A stretch of DNA of 22,156 nucleotides from an uncultured Caryophanales bacterium. GTDB lineage: Bacteria; Bacillota_I; Bacilli_A; RFN20; CAG-826. Position 1 is the stretch's first letter. Each line of letters begins with the position of its first letter. The DNA lies in the NCBI GenBank assembly GCA_946404585.1, contig CAMJEC010000009.1, forward strand, positions 1-22,156. Reading direction: 5' to 3'. Shown in pieces: positions 1-6,773 of the stretch. The position numbers and the translations under genes were made by a program. Under the pieces are notes generated by a model. That model was not told where the DNA came from and made no database searches. It saw only the letters and a program-made list of their open reading frames with translations.

Positions 1-34
1 CGAGCAATAAAAATAATAATGCTTGTTTTTTCAT
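1..34 (-). CDS. Start of an exported protein, cut by the left edge
   Basis: Only the first 11 codons are visible: ATG at 34-32, reading MKKQALLFLLL. A Lys-Lys start followed by a hydrophobic run is the beginning of a signal peptide, like the other exported proteins here. The sequence before the ATG contains AGAGAGGA about 7 nt upstream, a good ribosome binding site that supports this start. The rest of the gene lies outside the window, so its function cannot be stated. Confidence 0.6.
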   Translation of the reverse strand, partial: MKKQALLFLLL

Positions 35-142
35 GTATAAAATCCTCTCTTGACTCTAATATTCTCACATTCTTGCGCACATTAAAATAGGATTATTATA
101 TTTTTTGCGCTAGTTAATCGTGTGCATGTGCGCGGTTAAGAC
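35..142 (-). promoter_or_regulatory. Upstream region of the left-edge gene, with a -10-like box
   Basis: On the minus strand a TATAAT box lies at 100-95, about 60 nt before the ATG at 34. Its -35 position (ACACGA, 17-bp spacing) matches poorly, as expected for an activator-dependent or weak promoter. The string ACATTCTTGCGC (plus strand 67-78) falls in the predicted leader, and a near copy occurs upstream of xylA. The -10 box is seen directly; the promoter call is an inference. Confidence 0.35.
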
Positions 143-147
143 AAAAA

Positions 148-172
148 GAAAGGATCCCTTGAGGACCCTTTC
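148..172 (-). terminator. Rho-independent terminator after the 676-aa lipoprotein gene
   Basis: A 10-bp stem (148-157 with 163-172) has a 5-nt loop and is followed on the minus strand by a T-rich run (TTTTTGTCTT). The single plus-strand mismatch (154/166) becomes a G-U wobble in minus-strand RNA. This points to use in the minus direction, 20 nt after the lipoprotein stop codon. Confidence 0.75.
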
Positions 173-191
173 GTATTTTACTTATTTGCTA

Positions 192-2222
192 TTAGGCAAC
201 TTTAACAAGACGGACTGCACTGATAAAGCAGGAATAGCCTTTATCTGTCCAGTGAATTTCGAATCTTGCAGTACCTTCAGCGGCGACTAATTGACAGAAT
301 GGTTCGGACCATTGGCAATTAGCAGCTTTTTCACCAGTGCCTAAGCCGAGAGCAGCATATGTCTTGGAAACTGGGTTTGTATAGTCACCTTCGCCAAATC
401 TGAATTGGTAACGGCCTGTTGTGGCATCAGCCATAACATTTTGTGGTAATGTTGTGCTGGCAGCACAAGCATATAATTCGACATCATATGTACCGGCTGG
501 AAGACCTGTAACATCCCAAATAGCATCCTTTTTAAGTTTGGAAGCAGAGACTGCTGGATTTGTATCAGCAAAGTCTAATTCATAGCACTTAGCGTGGCAA
601 CCTGTACATTCGTGTGGTGTGAGGTTACCAATCTTTTCTTGAGCTTCACCCCATGTGTGACCAGCTAATGGAAGAGCTTGTTGACCTTCTTGGCCACAAA
701 CTGAACATTTAACATAATGGACACCTGCGACTGTTTCTGTTGATGGAACGTCTGTCTTGGATTCATCAGCAACCCATGTATGTTCGGCTTTGTCGATGAT
801 TTCATTGCAATTAGCGTTACCACAAACGTGCCAGTGGTAGTCAGCATCTTTGGCCCATTCAGCACCTTCGCCAGCGGCGTGAACGTGATCAGAGTTCTTA
901 ACGATGAAGACGATATGTGTTAAGGCAAGGTTGTAGCTTGCGATTCTCTTATAAACGAATTGGTTGACACCGTTCGCCAATTGAACTGGAGCGGTTAAAA
1001 CATCGGTTAATGGAGATAAATCACCTTCTTGAGCTTCGCCTGGCATAGCTTGTTCAAATGTTAAAGCTTTTTGAGATGGATAGATGTTGGCTTTTTGATC
1101 GTTGACTTTGATTTCGAAGTCATCAGCACCATTTGTGCCACCGGAGAATAATTTCTTGCCCTTGTTGGAAGCCCAACCATCCATGACACCACGTTGATAG
1201 ATATCACCATAGGCGATGGAATCATAGCTGAACTTGAAGGAGAAGCTATCATTATTGTTCTTTAATTTGAAGTAACCCGCTGGGTCATTCTTGTTGACGG
1301 ATGTGCCATCTAGCATGGAATCGTTTAAAGCGATTTCGAGTTTGTAGGAGCCATCAAAGTTGTTGGCGTATTTCTTATAAGCAACTGTACCGGCTTCAGC
1401 GTCAGCAGCGACGTCTTGAGCTGGACCCCATTCTTGAGCTTCTTGAACGATAAAGACAAAGTCTTTAATGAGCATATTTTGAGTTTGAACTCTAGTGTAT
1501 TTAACTTCGTTAACACCTTTCTTTAAGAGGACTGGAGCAAATGGAGCATAACCATCAACAGAGAGGTGGTCACTTGGGCTACTCATATCTGTATCGATTT
1601 GTTCTTCACCAAAGTAATCTCTATATTTCTTATCTTGTTGAGCGGAAGCATCTAATGCTGTACCGTTAATTTCGACTTTAGCGCTTGGTGTACCTTGACG
1701 GTAGAAACCAGCATCTCTATTGCCTTCTGTTGACCAGCCATCCATACAACCGAAGAAGTATAAATTGCCAGTGTAATTTTTGTCTAATTCAAATTTGAAG
1801 GAGAAGCTTTGATTGTTACTTGTTAATTTTGTGTAACCGTCTGGGGTACCAGATTTTCTTGTGGAACCAGAAGCATAAGTAACGACGGATTGATTAACTT
1901 TTAATCTAATAGCACCATCGTTGTCTTCACAAGCGGCTTTCTTATAAGCAACTGTACCGGCTTCGGCACCTGCAGCTATGTCTTCATCAGCACCAAATTT
2001 GTGACCTTCTGGATCAGCGGCTGGAGATGGAGCTGGAGTGCTGGATGATGATGATGGAGTGGATGATGTTTTATCACCACTGGATGATTGTGATGGTTGT
2101 GGTTGTGATGATGGATTAGTGCTTGGTTGTTTACTATCTGAAGGATTAGTTGTGCCACCACAAGCAGTAATACCCATCGCAAGCATAACACCAAATAATG
2201 TTAAGAGTTTTGATTTTTTCAT
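192..2222 (-). CDS. Large secreted lipoprotein with duplicated beta-sandwich-like modules
   Basis: This 676-aa surface lipoprotein has a signal peptide at residues 1-20 with lipobox ITAC and lipidated Cys21. A Ser/Pro/Thr-rich low-complexity linker follows (about 25-70). Two clearly homologous modules come next (about 85-262 and 274-443). Both contain AEAGTVAYKK, SFSFKF, MDGW and a closing segment of the type GVN-x5-R-x-FIV. This layout resembles carbohydrate-binding (CBM6/35-like) or adhesin sandwiches. Residues 446-546 are rich in Cys and His (HWHVC-x4-C, KCSVCG, HECTGCHAKC), like metal- or disulfide-stabilised repeats in Firmicutes surface proteins. A third sandwich-like domain (about 547-676) ends the protein. 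No catalytic motif is visible, so carbohydrate binding is a guess from fold-like features. ATG at 2222 is preceded by AAGAAAAGG. It is monocistronic, with a terminator at 148-172. Confidence 0.75.
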   Translation of the reverse strand: MKKSKLLTLFGVMLAMGITACGGTTNPSDSKQPSTNPSSQPQPSQSSSGDKTSSTPSSSSSTPAPSPAADPEGHKFGADEDIAAGAEAGTVAYKKAACEDNDGAIRLKVNQSVVTYASGSTRKSGTPDGYTKLTSNNQSFSFKFELDKNYTGNLYFFGCMDGWSTEGNRDAGFYRQGTPSAKVEINGTALDASAQQDKKYRDYFGEEQIDTDMSSPSDHLSVDGYAPFAPVLLKKGVNEVKYTRVQTQNMLIKDFVFIVQEAQEWGPAQDVAADAEAGTVAYKKYANNFDGSYKLEIALNDSMLDGTSVNKNDPAGYFKLKNNNDSFSFKFSYDSIAYGDIYQRGVMDGWASNKGKKLFSGGTNGADDFEIKVNDQKANIYPSQKALTFEQAMPGEAQEGDLSPLTDVLTAPVQLANGVNQFVYKRIASYNLALTHIVFIVKNSDHVHAAGEGAEWAKDADYHWHVCGNANCNEIIDKAEHTWVADESKTDVPSTETVAGVHYVKCSVCGQEGQQALPLAGHTWGEAQEKIGNLTPHECTGCHAKCYELDFADTNPAVSASKLKKDAIWDVTGLPAGTYDVELYACAASTTLPQNVMADATTGRYQFRFGEGDYTNPVSKTYAALGLGTGEKAANCQWSEPFCQLVAAEGTARFEIHWTDKGYSCFISAVRLVKVA

Positions 2223-2235
2223 AAAACCTTTTCTT

Positions 2236-2251
2236 GCAACGGATTCGTTGC
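2236..2251. promoter_or_regulatory. Palindrome in the leader of the lipoprotein gene
   Basis: GCAACG-GATT-CGTTGC is a perfect 6-bp inverted repeat with a 4-nt centre, lying 14 nt upstream of the lipoprotein ATG and just before its ribosome binding site. It could be an operator for a dimeric repressor, or an RNA hairpin that limits translation. Farther upstream, TTTAAGGG (2262-2269) and CCCTTAAA (2295-2302) form a second, wider inverted repeat. The function is inferred only from position and symmetry. Confidence 0.35.
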
Positions 2252-2523
2252 GTTTCCTTTCTTTAAGGGTTTTTCATTATGTACGTTAAAGGGGCCCTTA
2301 AAACCATATAACGTCAAAGAAATTAAAACAAACTATAGGTCTAAATTGTTGTTTCTTTATACTTTATCGTAAGTGATACGAGTGCATACCTGTATGACAA
2401 TCTTGCTATTTTATATCTACTAACTTTAATATGACTAAAATTTTATTTATATAAATAAGAAATAGGCAATTGATTTTATAAGTCTTGATTATTCCAAGTT
2501 TTATTTAAGTTTTGGTAAGAAAA
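2252..2523. other. Non-coding stretch between the lipoprotein gene and xylA
   Basis: This AT-rich spacer contains no open frame of useful length, no tRNA and no recognised riboswitch. It must hold the lipoprotein promoter on the minus strand. A TTGTCA followed by TATCAC near 2385-2412 is the nearest thing to a -35/-10 pair, but the match is too poor to assign. Confidence 0.4.
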
Positions 2524-2549
2524 AAACCACCGATTTTCACCGGTGGTTT
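2524..2549 (-). terminator. Rho-independent terminator of xylA
   Basis: A 9-bp stem (2524-2532 paired with 2541-2549; GC-rich core CCACCG/CGGTGG) has an 8-nt loop and is followed by T residues on the minus strand. It starts 22 nt after the xylA stop codon. The plus-strand side is also T-rich, so it may work in both directions. Confidence 0.85.
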
Positions 2550-2571
2550 GTTTTCAATTTTTTGCTAAGAA

Positions 2572-3894
2572 TTACTTACCGAATAAGACATCGTTAACGA
2601 TGGCTTCGAGCATTTCTTGACGACCACTACCAGGAAGTTCTGGAGCACCCATCTTGCAAGCGTAATCGGATAATTCTTTTAAGCTTGTCTTGTTGTTTAA
2701 GATCTTTTGACCGATTTCTGTTTCACGGAAGGAAGAATATTTCTTTTCGATGAATTGATCAATACGGCCATCTTCGATGATTTGGGCAGCTTTGATTAAA
2801 CCTAAAGCGAATGTATCCATACCTAAGATATAGGCTAAGAACATATCTTCCATTGTGTAGGATGGACGACGTGTTTTGGAGTCAAAGTTGAAACCACCTG
2901 TGAGGCCACCATTCTTTAAGACTTCGTACATACATTGTGTCGCACTGTAGACATCGAATGGGAATTCGTCTGTATCCCAACCTAAGAGCATATCGCCTTG
3001 GTTAGCATCGATAGAACCTAACATACCATTGATGGCGGAAATTCTTAAATCGTGTTGGAATGTATGACCGGCTAATGTAGCGTGGTTAGCTTCAATATTT
3101 AACTTGAAGTCTTTGTCTAAGCCGTGGGCTCTTAAGAAGCCAATAGCTGTAGCGGCGTCGAAGTCATATTGGTGTTTCATTGGTTCTTTTGGTTTTGGTT
3201 CGATATAGAAATCGCCTTTGAAACCGATGGAACGGCCATATTCAACAGCCATCTTCATTAAACGAGCAATGTTTTCTTGTTCGAATTTAACGTCTGTATT
3301 GAGTAATGTTTCGTAACCTTCACGACCACCCCAGAAGACGTAACCTCTACCACCTAATTTAACGGTGATATCTAAGGCTTTCTTAACTTGAGCAGCGGCG
3401 AAAGCGAAGACATCCGCACTGTTTGTGGAACCCGCACCATTGCAGAAACGTGGGTTGCTGAACATATTGGCGGTACCCCATAAACATTTGATATCTGTGC
3501 CTTTCATCTTTTCTAAGATGTAGTCACTGATTTCATCTAATTCTTTGTTTGTATCTTTGATATCTGCGCATTCTGGAACTAAGTCAACATCATGGAAGCA
3601 GAAATATCTGATACCAAGTTTCTTCATGAATTCGAAACCGGCATCGACTTTGGCCTTAGCGTGTTCCATTGTGCCAACTTTAGTACCGAAACTCTTATCA
3701 GCTGGGCCAGCGCCAAACATATCAACACCTGTTGCACCAAGATTGTGCCACCAAGCCATAGCAAATGGGAGGTGTTCTTTCATTGGTTTACCTAAGATGA
3801 TTTGGTCTGGGTTGTAGTAATGGAAAGCAAAAGGATTTTTGCTGTCTTTTCCTTCGAATTTAATCTCAGGAATATTTGGGAAAATTTCTTTCAT
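2572..3894 (-). CDS. xylA: Xylose isomerase
   Basis: This cytoplasmic enzyme converts D-xylose to D-xylulose (and glucose to fructose) with divalent metals. The product is 440 aa, the usual length for class II (long) xylose isomerases. FHDVD with His101 and Asp104, VFWGGREGYETLLNTD (187-201), metal and substrate residues IEPKPKEP (Glu232, Lys234), IEANHATLAGH and GSIDANQGD are all present at the expected spacing. The frame is open upstream to an ATG at 3924. The ATG at 3894 is chosen because AGAGGT lies 6 nt before it and because class II enzymes begin like MKEIFPNIPEIKFEG. No xylulokinase, transporter or XylR gene is adjacent, so the rest of the pathway must be encoded elsewhere. Followed by its own terminator. 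Confidence 0.97.
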   Translation of the reverse strand: MKEIFPNIPEIKFEGKDSKNPFAFHYYNPDQIILGKPMKEHLPFAMAWWHNLGATGVDMFGAGPADKSFGTKVGTMEHAKAKVDAGFEFMKKLGIRYFCFHDVDLVPECADIKDTNKELDEISDYILEKMKGTDIKCLWGTANMFSNPRFCNGAGSTNSADVFAFAAAQVKKALDITVKLGGRGYVFWGGREGYETLLNTDVKFEQENIARLMKMAVEYGRSIGFKGDFYIEPKPKEPMKHQYDFDAATAIGFLRAHGLDKDFKLNIEANHATLAGHTFQHDLRISAINGMLGSIDANQGDMLLGWDTDEFPFDVYSATQCMYEVLKNGGLTGGFNFDSKTRRPSYTMEDMFLAYILGMDTFALGLIKAAQIIEDGRIDQFIEKKYSSFRETEIGQKILNNKTSLKELSDYACKMGAPELPGSGRQEMLEAIVNDVLFGK

Positions 3895-3931
3895 ATGTAT
3901 ACCTCTACGATATGATATTGACATATACGCA

Positions 3932-3960
3932 GTATAAATAAATTGACTTTCTTGCGCTGA
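3932..3960 (-). promoter_or_regulatory. Candidate xylA promoter
   Basis: A TATACT -10 box sits at 3937-3932 on the minus strand, with a transcript start expected near 3925 and a leader of about 30 nt. At 17-bp spacing the -35 position reads CAGCGC, a poor match, so the promoter may need an activator. The string ACTTTCTTGCGC (plus strand 3946-3957) overlaps this region and nearly repeats the one at 67-78. Confidence 0.4.
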
Positions 3961-3993
3961 CTATGGTTATATTGTTATGTGTTGGAAATAGAC

Positions 3994-4014
3994 AAATAAT
4001 ATTTTATATTATTT
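3994..4014. repeat. AT-only inverted repeat between divergent genes
   Basis: AAATAATA (3994-4001) and TATTATTT (4007-4014) form an 8-bp inverted repeat around a 5-nt centre, roughly midway between xylA and the divergent membrane-protein gene. It does not resemble the known XylR operator core. With only A and T it could be chance in this AT-rich spacer. Nothing else coding or RNA-like is visible in 3961-4106. Confidence 0.25.
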
Positions 4015-4106
4015 AGATATAAATAATTACGTGATTAATTGTAGACCAAAAATAAATAATAATATTTATCTGCAAAAATGATTTGATGGAAATTAGACAA
4101 TTTGTG

Positions 4107-4135
4107 TTTACTCTTTCAAACAATATTTGTAAAAT
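4107..4135 (+). promoter_or_regulatory. Promoter of the membrane-protein gene
   Basis: TTTACT (4107-4112) and TAAAAT (4130-4135) are separated by exactly 17 bp, a sigma-A-type promoter 24 nt before the ATG at 4159. A GAGG ribosome binding site lies in between, around 4147. Confidence 0.65.
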
Positions 4136-4158
4136 AGTTTGACTGCGAGGTTAGCAAA

Positions 4159-5211
4159 ATGAAAGAAAGAACTAAAGAAGTATTAAGAGATGGGTTCGGC
4201 GTATTAGTGAATAATGCCGCGGCAATTAGAGGGGCAAAGAATGGTCCATTATGGTTAACAATTGTTTTCTTTGTCTTATCTTTATTCTTGCCTGTCCTTC
4301 CTATCTTTATCGCTCAAATTAATGTCAATGGTTCCACTTTTTTAAATAGATACACTTATGGTTTAGAAAGAACCATCACAGCGATGGCCATTGATTTAAA
4401 AGACAATCGCAATGTGGAATTTGATTTAGGTGTTGATCACATCTTAACCATCAAAGAAGATGGTAACGCTATTGCGTATAGTGCCTATGGTTCCGATAAG
4501 CCATTCGCGACTTATGAAAATGCCGTGACAAAACAATATGACTTCATGCTTTATGTTAGTGATGTCATGACTGCTGCGGAAAAGAAAATCGTTAACACCG
4601 CTATCGCGGCTAAAACATATAAACTTGAAACAAAAGAAGCTTCCACTGAAAAAGAAGGTATCTATACACCTAGCTACATGGTCGTCTTCCCAGATTCTTT
4701 CTATATGGTGCTTTATGGTAATAAAACCGCAAAGATTTTAACTTCATCCTACACTGGTGATTTCAAAACCATGAAAGCCACTACTACTGGTTTAAAAGAA
4801 TTATTAACAGTCACCGATAAAGAAGGTAATGCAGTTGCCCAAAACATCTTAGATGATAACTACACCAATGGTGTTTTAAAGAACTTTAAGAAAGTCTTAG
4901 ATAAATCTTATGAATCAAGTAAGGTTGTTAATGTTTGGGGTACAAGTGGTATCTATTTAGCAATCTTCTTTGGTTTAAGTGTGGTTATGGGCTTCTTAAT
5001 GTGGATCTTAACTCGTGGTAAGAACAATCCAAACAATTACTTCACACCATGGTTAACACAAAAGATTGAAGCTAGATTAGCGTTATCTCCTGCTATCATT
5101 ACATTGATTGCTGGATTCTTCTTAACTAACCAAGCTCCACTCATCTTCATCTTAACTTTAGGTTTAAGAGTGATGTGGATCTCTATGAAGGAATTAAGAC
5201 CTCAAGCTTAA
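4159..5211 (+). CDS. Membrane protein of unknown function (possibly DUF1189-like)
   Basis: This 350-aa protein is not recognised with certainty. A basic N-terminus (1-29) precedes one membrane segment (about 31-53). A large, mostly hydrophilic domain follows (about 54-260), probably outside the cell. Two or three more membrane segments close the protein (about 263-285, 306-323, 325-343). The plan of one N-terminal helix, an external domain and a C-terminal helix cluster resembles DUF1189 proteins, sometimes annotated near maltodextrin genes, but no diagnostic motif is visible to me. It has its own promoter and is the only plus-strand gene in the left half. Its stop codon overlaps that of the convergent 113-aa gene. 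Membrane location is well supported; function is unknown. Confidence 0.7.
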   Translation: MKERTKEVLRDGFGVLVNNAAAIRGAKNGPLWLTIVFFVLSLFLPVLPIFIAQINVNGSTFLNRYTYGLERTITAMAIDLKDNRNVEFDLGVDHILTIKEDGNAIAYSAYGSDKPFATYENAVTKQYDFMLYVSDVMTAAEKKIVNTAIAAKTYKLETKEASTEKEGIYTPSYMVVFPDSFYMVLYGNKTAKILTSSYTGDFKTMKATTTGLKELLTVTDKEGNAVAQNILDDNYTNGVLKNFKKVLDKSYESSKVVNVWGTSGIYLAIFFGLSVVMGFLMWILTRGKNNPNNYFTPWLTQKIEARLALSPAIITLIAGFFLTNQAPLIFILTLGLRVMWISMKELRPQA

Positions 5212-5549
5212 TCCCCATAGTCACTACCGCGTGACTTATCTTCAGCGTAAATCTGTAAGGCATCAGTCACGTCAGTAACTTCTAAATAAATATAGTTGTC
5301 GACTTCCGTTAATGGGTTCTCAAAGTTACCGGTAAAGACAACTTTTTTATTTCTCTTTACGAGTTCAAGCATCTTATCGATAATGAGTGGATATTTATCC
5401 GCGAAATGATCTTTAAAGCCCATTAATTGGGTATAGAATACTGGTTCTAGATAAAATGATTCACCACTTTCAAGGAAATATAAAGCGCAGAATGGATTAT
5501 TCTCATCCTTTTCTTTTCTTAGATTTTTAAATTCTTCATAGTCTTTCAT
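5208..5549 (-). CDS. 113-aa hypothetical protein, last gene of the gdpP-rlmH operon
   Basis: This small acidic cytoplasmic protein has no signal peptide or membrane segment and no family I recognise. It starts with ATG at 5549, which overlaps the rlmH stop codon as ATGA, so translation is probably coupled to rlmH. Charged segments at the N-terminus and middle (KRNKKVVF) and an acidic C-terminus (DVTDALQIYAEDKSRGSDYGD) are the only notable features. Its stop codon shares the palindrome TTAA at 5208-5211 with the convergent membrane-protein gene. Co-transcription with rlmH is strongly suggested; a functional link to ribosome maturation is a guess. Confidence 0.75.
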   Translation of the reverse strand: MKDYEEFKNLRKEKDENNPFCALYFLESGESFYLEPVFYTQLMGFKDHFADKYPLIIDKMLELVKRNKKVVFTGNFENPLTEVDNYIYLEVTDVTDALQIYAEDKSRGSDYGD

Positions 5550-6025
5550 TTGTGGTATACCTCATTTCTATTAATTTTAAATGCGCGATAGATTTGTTCT
5601 AATAGAATCAATCTAGTCATCTGATGAAGGAATGTCATATTTGATAAAGACAATCTATCGTTGCAGCGGTTCTTTAATTCTTCACTAAGGCCATATGAGC
5701 CACCGATGACAAAGGAGATATTAGAACCTCCTAAAACAAATTTATCTTCGATATATTTAGCGAACTCTTCGCTTGTTAATTGTTTTTTAACTAAATCTAG
5801 ACCAATAAGATATTCATTATTTTTTAATAATTTAATAATCTTTTGGCCTTCTTTATTTTTAACGTTTTCAATATCCTTTTGACTTGGGTTGTTATTAACG
5901 GGTTCATCATCCACTTCAATAACTTCTACTTGGGTATATGGTTCAAGTCTTTTGAGATATTCATTAATGCCTTGTTTTAAATAGGCTTCTTTTAGGTGCC
6001 CTATCGCGTAAATCTTAATCTTCAT
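5546..6025 (-). CDS. rlmH: 23S rRNA (pseudouridine-1915-N3)-methyltransferase RlmH
   Basis: RlmH is a SPOUT-class enzyme that uses S-adenosylmethionine to methylate pseudouridine 1915 in helix 69 of 23S rRNA on the assembled 70S ribosome. The 159-aa product has the family length, begins MKIKIYAIGHLKE and carries the SAM-binding knot FVIGGSYGLSEE (105-116). It ends with the conserved tail EQIYRAFKINRNEVYHK. The frame extends upstream to an ATG at 6121, but that would run through the preceding gene. ATG at 6025 has a strong GGGAGGAG site and matches family starts. It overlaps the end of the MBL gene by 11 nt and the next gene by 4 nt, as expected inside this operon. Confidence 0.95.
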   Translation of the reverse strand: MKIKIYAIGHLKEAYLKQGINEYLKRLEPYTQVEVIEVDDEPVNNNPSQKDIENVKNKEGQKIIKLLKNNEYLIGLDLVKKQLTSEEFAKYIEDKFVLGGSNISFVIGGSYGLSEELKNRCNDRLSLSNMTFLHQMTRLILLEQIYRAFKINRNEVYHK

Positions 6026-6773
6026 GAGGTAAGTCTCCTCCCGAAAGTGATGTCCACTGGTTCGCGCACCTAATAATATATTTATCCTTATTAATATGGA
6101 AGTGATTAAAGATTTTATCATAAGCCTCTAAGGCAGTTTCTGGAGTATTAGCCTCTTCTGATAAGTGGGCTAAAGTAATTTCTTTCGTGGCATCTCCAAT
6201 AATAGATATTGCTGCGATCGCACTATCTTCGTTACATAAATGACCGTATTCTGAAAGAATTCTATTCTTTAATTCAAACGGTCTATTAGTGTGCAAGAGC
6301 ATCTTAATATCATGATTAGATTCAATGATGAGATATGTTGGGTTTTTCACTAATGGTAAGCTATCTTCTAAAAAGACTCCTGTATCAGTCATATAGAATA
6401 ATGATTGTTCCTTATCCTTAATGAAAAAGCCACATGGATTAATCGCATCATGGCTAGTCTTAATTGGGGTAATAACAAAGTCCCCGATAGTAAATGGTTT
6501 ATTTAGTTCTACGACATTAGATAAAGAAGTAGGAAGAGTTCCCTCTAATGCATACATAATCTTTGGGGAAATGAATTTTAAGCCAGAGATATGATCAGCG
6601 TGATTATGGGTAAATAAGGCACCTGTGATGTCTTTTACGCTTAAATTTACTTCTCCTAGTCCTTCGGTTAAACGGGTCAAAGAAATACCCATATCAATTA
6701 ATAATACGGTCTTATTAGAGACAATAATGGTCGCATTACCTTTCGAACCAGAAGCAATAATATGGTAGTACAT
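6015..6773 (-). CDS. MBL-fold metallo-hydrolase, WalJ/YycJ-like
   Basis: This 252-aa cytoplasmic metallo-beta-lactamase-fold hydrolase begins MYYHIIASGSKGNATIIVS, which is typical of the YycJ/WalJ group. The metal-binding motif THNHADH (55-61: His56, His58, Asp60, His61) and a later TDTG are visible. WalJ homologues in Firmicutes affect coordination of cell division with DNA replication, and the exact substrate is not settled. ATG at 6773 overlaps the dnaB stop as TAATG, a translational-coupling arrangement; the frame is open farther upstream but only inside dnaB. Being next to dnaB fits the replication-linked role. The Bacilli neighbours walK/walR are not in the window, so I leave the symbol empty. 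Confidence 0.88.
   Translation of the reverse strand: MYYHIIASGSKGNATIIVSNKTVLLIDMGISLTRLTEGLGEVNLSVKDITGALFTHNHADHISGLKFISPKIMYALEGTLPTSLSNVVELNKPFTIGDFVITPIKTSHDAINPCGFFIKDKEQSLFYMTDTGVFLEDSLPLVKNPTYLIIESNHDIKMLLHTNRPFELKNRILSEYGHLCNEDSAIAAISIIGDATKEITLAHLSEEANTPETALEAYDKIFNHFHINKDKYIIRCANQWTSLSGGDLPHED

Noticed and set aside
2038..2289. Asp-rich 83-codon frame on the plus strand opposite the lipoprotein signal and linker
   Set aside because: It is the complement of a Ser/Pro-rich low-complexity linker, which creates an open frame by composition. It has no ribosome site or family resemblance.
3925..4158. Possible XylR operator or riboswitch between xylA and the membrane-protein gene
   Set aside because: There is no match to the XylR operator core or to any riboswitch class I know, only AT-only repeats and the two promoters.
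5546..6121. 191-codon version of rlmH starting at 6121
   Set aside because: The extra 32 residues lie inside the MBL gene and do not match RlmH. The 6025 start has the ribosome site and the family N-terminus.
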